Positions 52,541 to 63,564 are shown, counted from the stretch's first letter. The stretch is 64,000 bases of DNA from Gemmatimonadota bacterium (GCA_009692115.1 SHZU01000008.1:1-64000); one strand, 5' to 3'. Notes: a model not told the origin generated them from the sequence alone. Made by a program: numbers and translations.

Positions 52541-55500
52541 ATGGCTCGAATTCTAGGTATGGCAGTGGTGGCCTTGGCGACCGGGTTACCGACGACACTC
52601 ACCGCGCAATCGACGGTCGACACCAGTGCGTTCGGCGCGCTGTCGTGGCGGAACTTGGGCCCCCAACGCGGGGGCCGGTCGGTGGCGGTGGCCGGCTCGG
52701 CGGTGCGGACCCAGGAGTATTGGATGGGCACCACGGGCGGTGGGGTGTTCAAGACCACCGACGGGGGTGACACCTGGGCCCCGATGTCCGACCGGTACTT
52801 CGGCGGCACGATCGGCGCCATTGCGGTGGCCGAGTCCAACCCGGATATCGTGTATGTCGGCGGCGGGGAGTACCCGATCCGGGGCAACACCTCCCACGGC
52901 GACGGCGTCTACAAGACCACCGACGGCGGCCGGACCTGGAGCTATCTCGGCCTGGTCGAGACCCGTCACATTTCCAAGATCAAGATTCATCCTAAGAACC
53001 CCGACATCGTGTACGTCGGGGCGCTCGGACCGGTATTCAGCACCTCGGACCCGAACCGCGGCGTCTACAAGTCGGTCGACGGCGGCAAGACCTGGAAGAA
53101 GATCTTGAACCGGCCGGGCAATGACTCAACCGGCGTCGTCGAGTTGGTGATGGACCCGAGCGACCCGGAAGTCCTCTACGCCGGCCTTTGGGAGGCGTAC
53201 CGGAAACCCTGGTTGATGAACAGTGGTGGCCCGGGCAGCGGCATCTTCAAGACCACCGACGGCGGCACCACGTGGAAGGAACTGACCCGGAATCCCGGGC
53301 TTCCCAGGGGCCTGATCGGCAACATCGGGATTGCGGTATCACCGGCCAACCCCAAGCGGGTCTGGGCGGTCGTCGAGGCCGACTCCGGCGGGGTGTTCCG
53401 CTCCGACGATGCCGGGGCGACGTGGACCCGGACCAACGACGAACGGAAGCTCCGCCAGCGGGCCTGGTACTACTCTCGGGTCTTTGCCGATCCCAAGAAT
53501 GAGAACGCGGTCTACGTCCTCAACGTGGAGTGGTTCCGCTCCGACGATGGCGGCGTGACCTTCCCGCGCTCGTTCAACAACCACCACGGCGACAACCACG
53601 ACCTCTGGATTGCCCCGAACGACCCCAACCGGATGGTCTTGGGCGATGACGGCGGCGCCGAAGTCTCCATCAACGGAGGCCGGAGTTGGACCGACGTCGA
53701 CTATCCGACCGCCCAGTTCTATCACGTCGCCACCACCAACCACTTCCCCTACCGGGTCTGCGGCGCGCAGCAGGACAACAGCACCCTTTGCGGCTCGAGC
53801 CAGGGCGCCCGCGGCACCCAGTATGCCGAGTTCTACGACGTGGGCGGCGGCGAGTCCGGCTACATCGCCGCCCGGCCGGACAACCCCGACATCATTTTTG
53901 CCGGAAGCTACGGCGGGTACCTGACCCGGAAGGACATCAAGAGCGGATTCGAACGGGACATCAACCCCTGGCCGCTCAACCCGATGGGCCATTCCGCGGT
54001 CGACTCCAAGTACCGGATGCAGTGGACTTTTCCGATCGTTATTTCACCCCACGATCCGAACACCATGTACGTCGGCTCGAGCGTGGTGTTCAAGTCGACC
54101 GACGAAGGCAACAGCTTTACGCCGATCAGTCCGGATTTGACCCGGAACGACCCCAAGACGTTAGGCCCGTCCGGCGGCCCGATTACCCGGGACCAGACCT
54201 CGGTTGAGTACTACGCGACCGTCTTCACGATTTCGGAGTCGCCGGTGGAGAAGGGGGTCATCTGGACCGGGTCGGATGACGGGATCATTGCGGTGACCAA
54301 GAACGGCGGCCAGAGCTGGGACCGGGTCACCCCGCCGGATCTTCCCCAATGGGCCCGGGTCTCGATCATCGAGGCCTCGTCCCACGCCAAAGGCACCGCC
54401 TACGTCGCCGCCAACCGGTTCCAGCTCAACGATTTTGCGCCGTATCTCTACAAGACTACCGACTACGGGAAGACCTGGACCAAGATCATCAAAGGCATCA
54501 CGGCCTCGGAATTCACCCGGGTCATTCGGGAAGATCCGGTCCGCAAAGGCCTCCTGTTTGCCGGCACCGAGCGGGGGGTGTGGGTCTCGCTCGATGACGG
54601 GGCCAACTGGCAGACCCTCCGCCGGAATCTTCCGCCGGTGCCGGTGCACGACATCGCGATCAAGAACGCCGACGTCGTGCTCGGGACCCACGGCCGGGCC
54701 TTCTGGATCATGGATGACATTGCCTCGCTCCGTCAGCTCTCGGCCGAGGTCATGGCTAAGGACGCCCACTTGTTCCAGCCGGCCGACGCTTACCGGACGT
54801 TCGGTGGCGCCACCATCCAGTACTGGCTCAAGAAGGGCGACCAGAAGGTGACGCTCGAGTTCCTGGACGGCAAAGGCCAGTTGATCAAGAAGTTCACCAG
54901 TGATCCCGACTCCGCCGAAACCACCGCCGAGAAAGTCGAACGGGCCCGGCTCGACAGTCTGGCGACGTTAGGCGTGATGCCGGCGAGCGCGGAGGCCCGG
55001 ACCGGTGACGCCGCCGGGGGCCGGCGGGGCCGGTTTGGTTTCGGAGGCTCGAACCGGGCGCCCAACCGGATGGGCGCCAACAGCTTTACCTGGAATATGC
55101 GGTATCCCGAGCCGGCTGCCTTCAAGGGGCTGATCATGTGGGCCGCCGGTATTTTCGGCCCCCAGGCGCCATCGGGCAGCTACACCGCCAAGCTCACCGC
55201 GGGCGACAAAACCGACACCCAAACGTTCAAGCTGCTGATTGATCCGCGCTCCGGCGCGAGTCAGGCCGACCTTGATGAGCAATTCCGGTTCCTGATCCAG
55301 ATCCGCGACAAGACCACCGAGGCGAACAACGCGGTCCGGACGATTCGGAACCTCAAGACCCACTTGGCCGCCCGGATCAAAGCCGCGCCCGCGGGACGCG
55401 CGGCCGTGCTCCAGCGGAGTGTCACCACCCTGACCGAGCAAATCAGCGCCGTCGAAGCGGAGATTTATCAGGTCAAGAACAAGAGCGGCCAAGATCCGCT

Positions 55501-55753
55501 CAACTACCCGATCAAGCTCAACAACCAGATCGCGGCCCTTTCCGGGGTCGTTGCCAGCACCGAAGCCAAGCCAACGGCCCAGTCGTACGAGGTCTACAAG
55601 ATCTTGGCGGCGGCGCTCGATGCCGAATTGGGCAAGCTCACGGTGCTGCTCGGAGCCGGCCTCGACGGCGTCAATGCCGAGTTGACCCGGCTCGGCCTCG
55701 ACAAAGTGGTTCCGAGCACCGAGGAAATTTCCGGGCCGGACCTTCCGCAATGA
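52541..55753 (+). CDS. Exported BNR/Asp-box beta-propeller protein (sortilin/VPS10-like glycosidase-type)
   Basis: A 1070-residue protein with a signal peptide (GLPTTLTA-Q). It contains about ten BNR/Asp-box repeats (S/T-x-D-G-G-x-T-W), such as KTTDGGDTW, KTTDGGRTW, KSVDGGKTW, RSDDAGATW and TTDYGKTW, forming one or two seven- to ten-bladed propellers. The C-terminal 250 residues hold helical coils (IRDKTTEANNAVRTIRNLK) after a DGKGQLIKKF-type strand. Such proteins are often labelled glycosyl hydrolases, but no catalytic residues can be assigned. Its stop overlaps the next ATG (ATGA). Confidence 0.85.
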   Translation: MARILGMAVVALATGLPTTLTAQSTVDTSAFGALSWRNLGPQRGGRSVAVAGSAVRTQEYWMGTTGGGVFKTTDGGDTWAPMSDRYFGGTIGAIAVAESNPDIVYVGGGEYPIRGNTSHGDGVYKTTDGGRTWSYLGLVETRHISKIKIHPKNPDIVYVGALGPVFSTSDPNRGVYKSVDGGKTWKKILNRPGNDSTGVVELVMDPSDPEVLYAGLWEAYRKPWLMNSGGPGSGIFKTTDGGTTWKELTRNPGLPRGLIGNIGIAVSPANPKRVWAVVEADSGGVFRSDDAGATWTRTNDERKLRQRAWYYSRVFADPKNENAVYVLNVEWFRSDDGGVTFPRSFNNHHGDNHDLWIAPNDPNRMVLGDDGGAEVSINGGRSWTDVDYPTAQFYHVATTNHFPYRVCGAQQDNSTLCGSSQGARGTQYAEFYDVGGGESGYIAARPDNPDIIFAGSYGGYLTRKDIKSGFERDINPWPLNPMGHSAVDSKYRMQWTFPIVISPHDPNTMYVGSSVVFKSTDEGNSFTPISPDLTRNDPKTLGPSGGPITRDQTSVEYYATVFTISESPVEKGVIWTGSDDGIIAVTKNGGQSWDRVTPPDLPQWARVSIIEASSHAKGTAYVAANRFQLNDFAPYLYKTTDYGKTWTKIIKGITASEFTRVIREDPVRKGLLFAGTERGVWVSLDDGANWQTLRRNLPPVPVHDIAIKNADVVLGTHGRAFWIMDDIASLRQLSAEVMAKDAHLFQPADAYRTFGGATIQYWLKKGDQKVTLEFLDGKGQLIKKFTSDPDSAETTAEKVERARLDSLATLGVMPASAEARTGDAAGGRRGRFGFGGSNRAPNRMGANSFTWNMRYPEPAAFKGLIMWAAGIFGPQAPSGSYTAKLTAGDKTDTQTFKLLIDPRSGASQADLDEQFRFLIQIRDKTTEANNAVRTIRNLKTHLAARIKAAPAGRAAVLQRSVTTLTEQISAVEAEIYQVKNKSGQDPLNYPIKLNNQIAALSGVVASTEAKPTAQSYEVYKILAAALDAELGKLTVLLGAGLDGVNAELTRLGLDKVVPSTEEISGPDLPQ

Positions 55754-56838
55754 TCTGCCGCGTCGGGGCCGTTTTGTGGTTGGGGCTCCTCGGGTGCGAC
55801 ACCCCGGGGTCGTCGCGCCGGGCGGAAACGGTGGCCGTCGAACCGCTCCCAATCGGGGCGGACACCGTGGTCGTGCCCTGGACCAACGTGCCCGAAGCCG
55901 CCTGGCTCGGGGGCCGCCGCTGGGCCGTGGTCGGCGCCGATCACGAGGCCGCATCCATCGTCGACTTTGCCACCCGGTCGGCCACCCGGATCGGGGGCCC
56001 GAAACCGACGGAACTCGCCAAGCCCTTCGGGGTCTTCTCGATCGGCGATACCGCCTTCATCGCCGACTGGGGGATGCAGCGAACCACCTTGTGGACCAGC
56101 GACGGTACCCTGGTGGGATCGATCCCGGCTCCGGCAGGCACCCGGGGCAATATGCCCAAGGCCCGCGATGCTGCCGGCCAATACTATTTCGAAGTGCCGC
56201 CGATTGCCGGTCCCGATGGCAGTGGTCTGAAGGACTCCACTGCCGTCGTCCGCGGCAATCCGACCCTCACGGTGTTCGATACCGTCGCCAACCTGGCCCC
56301 GCTCGACATTGCCGAAATCGCCGAGCAGCGGGGCCGGCGGTACGAACGAATCGTCTTCAGCGGCACCGACTGGTGGGGCATCCGCCCCGATGGCCGGCTC
56401 TGGGTTGCCCGGGTCCGCCGGAACGAGGTGTCGGTGTTCGAGGGCAGGAAAGAGCGCCGCGGGGAGCGGCTCCCCGATCCGGTTCTCGAGGTCAAACGCC
56501 CCGACCGCGAACAGTATATTCAGGCGTTTCCGGACGAACTCCGGAGCATGGCCGAGAAACTGCCGTTTGCACCCCTCCGGCCTCCCTTCGAGCGCGGGTT
56601 TCCCGGGGTCGATGGGGCCGTCTGGCTTCGAAAGTCCAAGATGGCCGTCGATTCGATCCGCCGGTATCACCTCGTCGACACCACCAGGGCTCTCAGCCGG
56701 GTGTTTACCACGTTCGGCAACGGCCTGATCATCGCCGCCGGCCGGGAAACGGTGCTCCTGGCCGAGCAGTTCAAGGGTGGCATCCGCTTGATGGAAATCC
56801 AACTGCCAGCCGCGCCGCCGCCGACCGCTCCACGTTAG
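55750..56838 (+). CDS. Lipoprotein of unknown function, propeller-like
   Basis: A 362-residue protein with a short lipoprotein signal and lipobox LLGC (Cys about residue 16). It reads as a TolB-type beta-propeller: AAWLGGRRWAVVGADHEAAS, GDTAFIADWGMQRTTLWTSDG and GIRPDGRLWVARVRR. No catalytic motif is recognised. It is translationally coupled (ATGA) to the BNR propeller gene and followed 8 bp later by the YtcJ-like amidohydrolase. Its TAG stop lies inside a GTTAGGC heptamer. A role in the same envelope or extracellular process is likely. Confidence 0.65.
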   Translation: MICRVGAVLWLGLLGCDTPGSSRRAETVAVEPLPIGADTVVVPWTNVPEAAWLGGRRWAVVGADHEAASIVDFATRSATRIGGPKPTELAKPFGVFSIGDTAFIADWGMQRTTLWTSDGTLVGSIPAPAGTRGNMPKARDAAGQYYFEVPPIAGPDGSGLKDSTAVVRGNPTLTVFDTVANLAPLDIAEIAEQRGRRYERIVFSGTDWWGIRPDGRLWVARVRRNEVSVFEGRKERRGERLPDPVLEVKRPDREQYIQAFPDELRSMAEKLPFAPLRPPFERGFPGVDGAVWLRKSKMAVDSIRRYHLVDTTRALSRVFTTFGNGLIIAAGRETVLLAEQFKGGIRLMEIQLPAAPPPTAPR

Positions 56839-56846
56839 GCTCATCC

Positions 56847-58484
56847 ATGCGTCTTGTCCAAACGACCGCCAGGCTCTTGGTGGTCCTCTGGGTGGGGGCC
56901 GGCTGTAGCGCCGCTCCGGCCCCCGAATCAGAAATCCTCCTCTATAACGGCAAGGTCTTCACGGCGGCGCTGGAGGGGACGCCCTGGGCCGAAGCGCTGC
57001 TGATCAAGGGTGAACGGATCATCCGGGTCGGTTCCACAGCCGACCTCAAGGCGGCCGCCGGCCCGGCCACCCGGTCAATCGACCTCGGCGGCCGGACGGT
57101 GGTTCCCGGATTCAACGACGCCCACGACCATATCAATCCGGCCCGGCCGGGGGTTGAATTCGCGACCGGCCCAAGTCCAACTCCCGACCCGGGCTTCGGC
57201 CCGGTTGCCGACAGCCTCGCGGCCCTCGTTGCGCGCGAGCCGGCCGGCACCTGGCTCAGAACCGCGATCGGCGAGCGGATCTTGACCGACCCCCGGGCCC
57301 GGCGCGCGGCCCTCGACCGGATTGCACCGAATCACCCGGTCGAGTTGCAGGCCTGGTCCGGGCATGGGGTGATCCTGAATTCCGCGGCGTTGGTCCTGGC
57401 CGGCCTCAACGACTCGACCCCGGACCCCCTTGGCGGGTGGCTCGAACGGAGCCAAGGCAGACTGACCGGGCTGGCCAACGAGTATGCCAACTACGCCTTC
57501 TACACGGCGCTCACTCCCGGCGCCGAGAGCGCGGTGCGGGCCGGGTTCGAACTCCGGGCCGCCGCCGCGGTGCGGTGGGGTACGACCACCATCCAGTCCA
57601 TGGCGACTGGGCTCGATCCCGCGACGCTGGCCCGGGTGCTCGACTCACTCGAGCTGCCGATTCGGCTCCGGATGATCCCGGTGCCGCTCACTAATTCGAC
57701 CGGCCGAATCGTCGGCCCGTGGCAGGTACTCAAGGCCGACGGGATCAAATGGATTCTCGACGGCACCCCGATCGAGCGCCTGGCCACTTTTCGGCAACCG
57801 TATAGCGATCGAAGCGGCTGGTACGGCCGGCTCAATTTTCCCGCCGATACCGTCAAGGCGTTCTTGGCCGAGGCGCTCGCGGCCAAGATCCAACCGATGA
57901 TCCATGCGGTCGGCGATAGCGCCATCGGCGTGGTGCTCTCGGCGATGGCGAGCCTCGCTCCCGATTCGGTCTGGCGCGAGCTCCGGCCTCGGATCGAACA
58001 CGGCGACGGGCTCTCCCTCGATCAGTACGCGGCGGCGAAGTCCTTCGGTGTCGTCATCGTCCAGAACTCGGCCCACTTTGCCCTGGGCCCGATGGCCCTG
58101 GCCCGGTACGGTGCCGCCCGGCTTCCGACGCTCCAGCCCGCCAAGAGCGTCCTGAGCAACGGAATCATGCTGGCGTTAGGCTCCGACGGCCCCGTCAATC
58201 CCTTTGTGAACCTGATGCTCGCGGTCATCCACCCGAACAATCCGCCCGAGGCGTTGACCATGGAGCAGGCCGTCCGGGCGTTCACCCTCGGCTCGGCGTA
58301 TGCCGAGCGTCGCGACCGGGACAAAGGCCGCCTGGTGCCGGGGATGCTGGCCGACCTGGCGGTCCTCTCTCATGACATTTTCACGATCCCTCCGCCGGAA
58401 CTGCCGAAGACCGTCAGCGTGTTGACGCTGGTTGGCGGCCGACCGGTGTACGACCCTGATGGGTGGCTCGCGCCACCGAAATGA
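56847..58484 (+). CDS. YtcJ-like amidohydrolase lipoprotein
   Basis: A 545-residue metal-dependent hydrolase (amidohydrolase family 3). It begins with a lipoprotein signal (VGAGCSAAP, Cys about 19), then LLYNGKVFTA and GRTVVPGFNDAHDHINP (HxH motif). MIHAVGDSAIG, RIEHGDGLS (third metal region) and LALGSDGPVNPF (late Asp) follow, as does GKLVPG-type GRLVPGMLADLAVL at the end. Relatives act on N-acyl amides, but the natural substrate is unknown. ATG 56847 gives the signal peptide; the frame upstream belongs to the previous gene. The S9 peptidase follows after 10 bp. Confidence 0.88.
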   Translation: MRLVQTTARLLVVLWVGAGCSAAPAPESEILLYNGKVFTAALEGTPWAEALLIKGERIIRVGSTADLKAAAGPATRSIDLGGRTVVPGFNDAHDHINPARPGVEFATGPSPTPDPGFGPVADSLAALVAREPAGTWLRTAIGERILTDPRARRAALDRIAPNHPVELQAWSGHGVILNSAALVLAGLNDSTPDPLGGWLERSQGRLTGLANEYANYAFYTALTPGAESAVRAGFELRAAAAVRWGTTTIQSMATGLDPATLARVLDSLELPIRLRMIPVPLTNSTGRIVGPWQVLKADGIKWILDGTPIERLATFRQPYSDRSGWYGRLNFPADTVKAFLAEALAAKIQPMIHAVGDSAIGVVLSAMASLAPDSVWRELRPRIEHGDGLSLDQYAAAKSFGVVIVQNSAHFALGPMALARYGAARLPTLQPAKSVLSNGIMLALGSDGPVNPFVNLMLAVIHPNNPPEALTMEQAVRAFTLGSAYAERRDRDKGRLVPGMLADLAVLSHDIFTIPPPELPKTVSVLTLVGGRPVYDPDGWLAPPK

Positions 58485-58494
58485 GACCCGCCTC

Positions 58495-60864
58495 ATGATC
58501 ATACCTGCCCTGGCCGTCCTGCTCGTGTCATTCCAACAAGACGGCCGGATCCCGACTCCGATTCGCCAGTCGTCCGGGGCCGGTACCGCCCGGGTTCCCC
58601 TCACGATTGAAGACGTCTCCCGGAATGATCGCTGGCTCGGCCTCGGGGTTCGTGATGTTCGCTGGGCCCCCGACGGATCGGGGGTCTACTTCCGCTGGAA
58701 CATCAAACCCAAGTCAGCCGAACTTCCGGAGGCCGATCCCTGGTTTCGGACCGATGCCGCCGGCCAATGGGCCGAGCCGGTCCCCGCGGGCGCCGCCGCG
58801 CTCGTTCCCGGCGCGTCGCTGGTCTGGAGCCGCTCCGGCCGCCTCGCCACGTGGGCGGAGGGATCGTCGCTCTACCTGTTCGATGGCGCGGCCACTCGCC
58901 GGATTGCGACCCTGGCCGGCCCGATCGCCCGACCCCGGTTTGCCCGCGCCGACGGGGCCGTCGAGTTCGAGGTGGGTGAGGGGCTCTACCGCTATGGCGT
59001 GACCGGCGGGGGCATCGAGCTGGTGGCGATTCGCGTCGTCCCGGACCACCCGGCTCCGACCGATGCCGCCCGGCAACTGGCGCGGCAACAACGAGATCTG
59101 TTTCCGAGCGTTCGGCAGGCCGATCGCGACCGGGAGCTCCGGGCCGCCTTGGCTCGCGGCAAGCCGGGCACGCCGTTTGCCATTCCAGTGCCGGCGGGCA
59201 CCAAGGTCGACCGGATCGAGCTCTCCCCCGATGGCCGATACCTGACCTTTCGGGCCACAACGACCGACCTGCGACGGCCCCCGACCAAGTACCTCGACTT
59301 CGTTGATCCGAGCGGGTACAGCAAAGTGCTCGACGCGCGGTCCAAGACCGGTGAACCCCGCGACCTCATCCGGCTCGGCGTGGTGGCCGCGGTTCCGACG
59401 GTGCCGGCCGATAGTCTCGAAGTTCGGTGGATCACCCTGCCGGAAGCCGGCGACGAGCGGACCGAACCGGCGGGGCTGTTCTGGAATCTCGAGGGGACCC
59501 GGGCGGTAGCCCAGTTCGTCGGCGAGCATGACCACGACCTCTGGATTGCGGAGATCGACCCGACGTCGGGCAAGACCAGGGTGCTCACCCATGATCAGGA
59601 CGAGGGGTGGCTCGGCGGCCCGCCGATCCAGAGCAACTACGTTCAGGCGGCCCTGCTGGAATGGTTGCCGGGCAATCGCTTCGTGTTCGCCTCGGAGCGG
59701 AGCGGCTGGAGCCACCTCTACCTGGCCGAGCCCGATGGCAGCGTTCGCCCGCTCACGACCGGTGAGTGGGAGGTCCGAGAGGCGTCGCTCTCCCGGGATC
59801 GAACCCAGTGGCTGCTCCAGACCAGCCAGGAGCATCCCTCGGATGATCAGCTCGCGGTCATGCCCGCGGCCGGGGGTCCGCTTCGCCCGCTCACCCGTGG
59901 CGCCGGCCGGAACGGGGGTGTCCTTTCGCCGGACGGCACTCGGGTCGCCATCACCAATTCCACCACCTCCCAACTGCCCGACCTCTTCCTCCGCGCCACG
60001 GCTGGATCGGACCCGGCCCGGCGAGTGACTATGAGCGGGACCGACGAATTCACCCGGCACCGCTTGGTCAACCCCGAAATCGTGTCGTTCGCCCATCCCG
60101 ACGGCAAATCAGTATGGGCCGCGCTCTACCGGCCGGCCCAGCCGAACCGGGAACGGGCGGCGGTCATCCATTTCCACGGCGGCGGCTATCGCCAATTCGC
60201 GCATCGGGGCTGGTCGGTGTATGGCTGGGGTCTCCATGTCGGGTTCCTCCACTACCTGCTCCAGTCGGGTTATACCGTCCTCGATTTCGACTATCGGGGC
60301 GGGGCCGGCTTCGGGAAGGCCTATCGAACCGATGTGACCGGGGCAATGGGCATCACGGACGTCGACGGCGCGGTTGCGGCCGCTCGCTACCTGGTCCGGA
60401 CCCAGGGGATCGACTCGACTCGGATCGGGGTCTATGGTGTGTCGTACGGCGGGTTCATGACCCTGATGAGCCAGTTCCGCTACCCCGGGATCTTCGCGGC
60501 CGGGATCGCCCGGGCCTCGGTTACCGACTACGCCCACTACAGTGACGAATGGACCAGCCGGATTCTTGGCCTGCCCCAGCGAGACACGGCGGCCTACCGC
60601 CGCTCGAGCCCGATCTACTACGCCGAGGGCCTCAAGGACCACCTGTTGGTCGAACACGGGCTCGTCGATGACAACGTTCACTTTCAGGACGCGGCCCGGC
60701 TGGTGCAACGCCTGGTCGAACTCGGAAAGGACTTCGAGGTGATGTACTACCCCTCGGAGCCCCACACCGTCCAGACCGAGGCCAGTCGTTTGGACCAGTC
60801 CAAGCGGGCCATTCGGTTCTTCGATCGCTACCTTCGGGGCCGGGGCCGGCCCGACGAGCGCTAG
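58495..60864 (+). CDS. Exported S9 family (DPP-IV-like) peptidase
   Basis: A 789-residue serine peptidase. A short N-terminal hydrophobic segment ([12 protein letters not shown]) is the likely signal. An eight-bladed propeller fills about residues 45-550 ([40 protein letters not shown]). The catalytic alpha/beta-hydrolase domain has the triad Ser650 in GVSYGGFM, Asp725 or Asp726 in GLVDDNVHF and His757 in SEPHTV. DPP-IV relatives remove X-Pro or X-Ala dipeptides from peptide N-termini; exact specificity is not resolved. It is fourth in the plus-strand series and probably cotranscribed with the amidohydrolase. Confidence 0.9.
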   Translation: MIIPALAVLLVSFQQDGRIPTPIRQSSGAGTARVPLTIEDVSRNDRWLGLGVRDVRWAPDGSGVYFRWNIKPKSAELPEADPWFRTDAAGQWAEPVPAGAAALVPGASLVWSRSGRLATWAEGSSLYLFDGAATRRIATLAGPIARPRFARADGAVEFEVGEGLYRYGVTGGGIELVAIRVVPDHPAPTDAARQLARQQRDLFPSVRQADRDRELRAALARGKPGTPFAIPVPAGTKVDRIELSPDGRYLTFRATTTDLRRPPTKYLDFVDPSGYSKVLDARSKTGEPRDLIRLGVVAAVPTVPADSLEVRWITLPEAGDERTEPAGLFWNLEGTRAVAQFVGEHDHDLWIAEIDPTSGKTRVLTHDQDEGWLGGPPIQSNYVQAALLEWLPGNRFVFASERSGWSHLYLAEPDGSVRPLTTGEWEVREASLSRDRTQWLLQTSQEHPSDDQLAVMPAAGGPLRPLTRGAGRNGGVLSPDGTRVAITNSTTSQLPDLFLRATAGSDPARRVTMSGTDEFTRHRLVNPEIVSFAHPDGKSVWAALYRPAQPNRERAAVIHFHGGGYRQFAHRGWSVYGWGLHVGFLHYLLQSGYTVLDFDYRGGAGFGKAYRTDVTGAMGITDVDGAVAAARYLVRTQGIDSTRIGVYGVSYGGFMTLMSQFRYPGIFAAGIARASVTDYAHYSDEWTSRILGLPQRDTAAYRRSSPIYYAEGLKDHLLVEHGLVDDNVHFQDAARLVQRLVELGKDFEVMYYPSEPHTVQTEASRLDQSKRAIRFFDRYLRGRGRPDER

Positions 60865-60920
60865 GCTCTACCGGAAATCTCGCTGGCCGAGTAATCTCCT
60901 CCCTTCCCCAAGGAGAACTC

Positions 60921-61379
60921 ATGGCCACCATTACCGTCAACGGCCAAGCGCAGGAAGTCGCCGCCGACTCCACGACCCCGCTGCTCTGGGTCCTCCGCGA
61001 CGTCCTGGGCATGACCGGCACCAAGTATGGATGCGGGATTGCCCAGTGCGGCGCGTGCACCGTCCATCTCGACGGCGTTCCGGTCCGTTCGTGCTCGATC
61101 CCGCTCTCGGCGGTTGGCGCCAAGAAAGTCACCACCATCGAGGGGCTCTCGCCCGATGGGAGTCACCCGGTCCAGCAGGCCTGGGTCGAACTGCAGGTGC
61201 CCCAGTGCGGTTACTGCCAGAGCGGTCAGATCATGTCGGCGGTGGCGTTGCTCGAATCCAAGCCCCAGCCGACCGATGCCGACATCGATCAGGCCATGAA
61301 CGGGAACATCTGTCGCTGCGGGACCTATCAACGGGTCCGCGCCGCCATCCACCGCGCCGCCGAAACGAAGCAGGCCTAA
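60921..61379 (+). CDS. Isoquinoline 1-oxidoreductase-type [2Fe-2S] subunit (IorA-like)
   Basis: A 152-residue small subunit of a molybdenum hydroxylase of the xanthine oxidase family. The plant-type cluster is bound by Cys38, Cys43, Cys46 and Cys58 ([14 protein letters not shown]), and the C-terminal helical cluster by Cys96, Cys99, Cys131 and Cys133 (QCGYC, ICRC). It transfers electrons from the molybdenum subunit encoded directly downstream. ATG 60921 has a strong AAGGAG site at 60910-60915. No FAD subunit gene adjoins, as in IorAB-type enzymes that pass electrons to the membrane or a cytochrome. Confidence 0.93.
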   Translation: MATITVNGQAQEVAADSTTPLLWVLRDVLGMTGTKYGCGIAQCGACTVHLDGVPVRSCSIPLSAVGAKKVTTIEGLSPDGSHPVQQAWVELQVPQCGYCQSGQIMSAVALLESKPQPTDADIDQAMNGNICRCGTYQRVRAAIHRAAETKQA

Positions 61380-61380
61380 T

Positions 61381-63540
61381 ATGAATCCGAAACCAACGAC
61401 GGTAAGCCGGCGGGACTTCGTCCGCGTCGGGGTAGCGGTTGGCGGCGGTCTGTTGGTCACGGTGTATGGCTGCGGACCGAAGGATGCTGCCACGCCGGTG
61501 GCCGGTGCCGCGGGCCTCTTCGAGCCCAATGCCTTCGTGCAGATCGACGGGAGCGGCAACGTGCTCGTGCTCTCCAAGCACCTCGAAATGGGGCAGGGTA
61601 CCTACACCGGGTTAGCCACCCTCATTGCCGACGAGTTGGACGCGGATTGGAGCCGGGTCCGGGTCGAAGGCGCTCCGGCGGACGCGAAAAAGTACGGCAA
61701 CGCCGGCCTCGGCGGCATGCAGGGCACCGGCGGGTCGAACGCCATCGCCTCCTCATTTGAGCAACATCGGAAGGCTGGTGCAACGGCCCGGGCGGTTCTG
61801 GTGGCCGCGGCGGCCAAGCAATGGGGTGTCCCCGCCACCGAACTCACGACGGAACCAGGGGTTGTGGTCCACGCCAAGAGCAATCGGCGCGCCGAGTACG
61901 GGACCTTGGTGGCTGCCGCGGCCAAGTTGCCGGTACCGGAGACTGTCACCCTCAAGGATCCCAAGGACTTCCGTTACATCGGGAAGGAGAAGGGTACCCC
62001 GCGGGTCGATGCCAAGCCCAAAAGCACGGGCACGGCTACCTACACCCAAGATGTCAAACTACCCGGCATGTTGACGGCGGTCGTGGCCCATCCGCCCCTG
62101 TTCGGTGCCACGGTCAAGTCATTCGACGCCACCAAGGCCAAAGCGGTCCCCGGCGTGGTCGACGTGGTGCAGATTCCGACTGGTGTGGCGGTGCTCGGCG
62201 AGCACTTCTGGGCCGCCCGGCAAGGGCGTGCCGCTCTCACGGTCGAGTGGGATACCTCGGCGGCCAACAAGCGGGGCACCACCGAAGTGATGGCCGAGTT
62301 CCGTGAGTTGGCGGGCCAGCCCGGCATCGAGATCCGCAAGGACGGCGATGCCGAGGCTGCCATTGGCACGGCGGCCAAGACCATCGAGGCTACCTACGAG
62401 TTTCCGTTCCTGGCCCATGCGTCGATGGAGCCGCTCAACTGCGTGGTCCACCTCCGGAAGGATGGCGCGGAAGTCTGGAACGGCGATCAGTTCCAAACCG
62501 CCGACCAAGGCGCCGTCGCCGGGGTTTTCGGCATGAAGCCAGAGCAGGTCAGGATCAACACACTGTACTCCGGGGGCAGCTTTGGCCGGCGCGCCAACGC
62601 CAAGTCCGACTACGTGGTTGAGGCGGCCACCATCGCCAAGGCCATCGAGGGCCGGGCCCCGGTCAAAATGATCTGGACCCGGGAGGACGACACCGGCGCC
62701 GGGTACTTCCGCCCCGCGTTCCTGCATCGGATCAAGGGCGGCATTGACGCCTCCGGCAATCCGGTGGCCTGGTGGCACCGGATCGTCGGTCCGGCGCTGA
62801 TGGATGGCACTCCGTTCATGCCGCCGGACGGCAAGGACCCGTCATCGTTCGAAGGCGCGGCGGATCATCCCTATGCCGTTGCCAATGTGTTCGTCGACAC
62901 TCATTTCCCGAAGAGCGGGATTCCGGTTCAGTGGTGGCGGTCGGTCGGGCACACCCACACCGCCTTTGCCGTCGAAATGTTCATCGACGAGCTGGCCAAG
63001 GCGGCCGGCAAAGATCCGGTCGAATTCCGCCGCGGCCTCTTGGCCAAGGAGCCCCGGCGGTTGGGGGTTCTCAACCTGGCCGCCGAGAAGGCTGGCTGGG
63101 GCACGCCGCTTCCCGCCGGCCGGGCCCGCGGGATCGCGGTCCACAAATCGTTCAACACCTATGTGGCCGAGGTGGCTGAAGTGTCGCTCGAAGGGGGCAA
63201 GCCGCGGGTCCACCGGGTGGTGTGCGCGGTCGACTGCGGGATCGTGGTCAATCCGGATGTGGTGCGGGCCCAGATGGAGGGAGGCATTGCCTTTGGCTTA
63301 GGCGCTGCGCTTTATGGCCAGATTCAAATCGACAAGGGTCGGGTCGTGTCGACCAATTTCGACAAATACCGGGTCCTCCGGCAGCGGGAAATGCCGGTGG
63401 TCGAAGTTCACATGGTCGCCTCGACCGAAGCGCCGACCGGCGTCGGTGAACCCGGCACCCCACCGATTGGTCCGGCGGTGGCCAACGCCTTGTTTGCCCT
63501 GACCGGGAAACCGATCCGAAAAGCGCCGCTCGCCGTCTGA
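61381..63540 (+). CDS. Molybdopterin-binding large subunit, xanthine dehydrogenase/IorB-like, Tat-exported
   Basis: A 719-residue catalytic subunit. The N-terminus has a twin-arginine motif ([10 protein letters not shown]) and hydrophobic core, so the complex should be exported folded with Ior[11 protein letters not shown]-type [29 protein letters not shown] and the catalytic Glu in [12 protein letters not shown] are characteristic of the isoquinoline oxidoreductase beta group. Hydroxylation of an N-heterocycle or aldehyde is the expected type of reaction; the substrate is unknown. It begins 1 bp after the iorA stop. The end is separated from the convergent NTF2-like gene by a GC hairpin. Confidence 0.92.
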   Translation: MNPKPTTVSRRDFVRVGVAVGGGLLVTVYGCGPKDAATPVAGAAGLFEPNAFVQIDGSGNVLVLSKHLEMGQGTYTGLATLIADELDADWSRVRVEGAPADAKKYGNAGLGGMQGTGGSNAIASSFEQHRKAGATARAVLVAAAAKQWGVPATELTTEPGVVVHAKSNRRAEYGTLVAAAAKLPVPETVTLKDPKDFRYIGKEKGTPRVDAKPKSTGTATYTQDVKLPGMLTAVVAHPPLFGATVKSFDATKAKAVPGVVDVVQIPTGVAVLGEHFWAARQGRAALTVEWDTSAANKRGTTEVMAEFRELAGQPGIEIRKDGDAEAAIGTAAKTIEATYEFPFLAHASMEPLNCVVHLRKDGAEVWNGDQFQTADQGAVAGVFGMKPEQVRINTLYSGGSFGRRANAKSDYVVEAATIAKAIEGRAPVKMIWTREDDTGAGYFRPAFLHRIKGGIDASGNPVAWWHRIVGPALMDGTPFMPPDGKDPSSFEGAADHPYAVANVFVDTHFPKSGIPVQWWRSVGHTHTAFAVEMFIDELAKAAGKDPVEFRRGLLAKEPRRLGVLNLAAEKAGWGTPLPAGRARGIAVHKSFNTYVAEVAEVSLEGGKPRVHRVVCAVDCGIVVNPDVVRAQMEGGIAFGLGAALYGQIQIDKGRVVSTNFDKYRVLRQREMPVVEVHMVASTEAPTGVGEPGTPPIGPAVANALFALTGKPIRKAPLAV

Positions 63541-63564
63541 ATCTTCCCGAGAATCCGAATGCCT

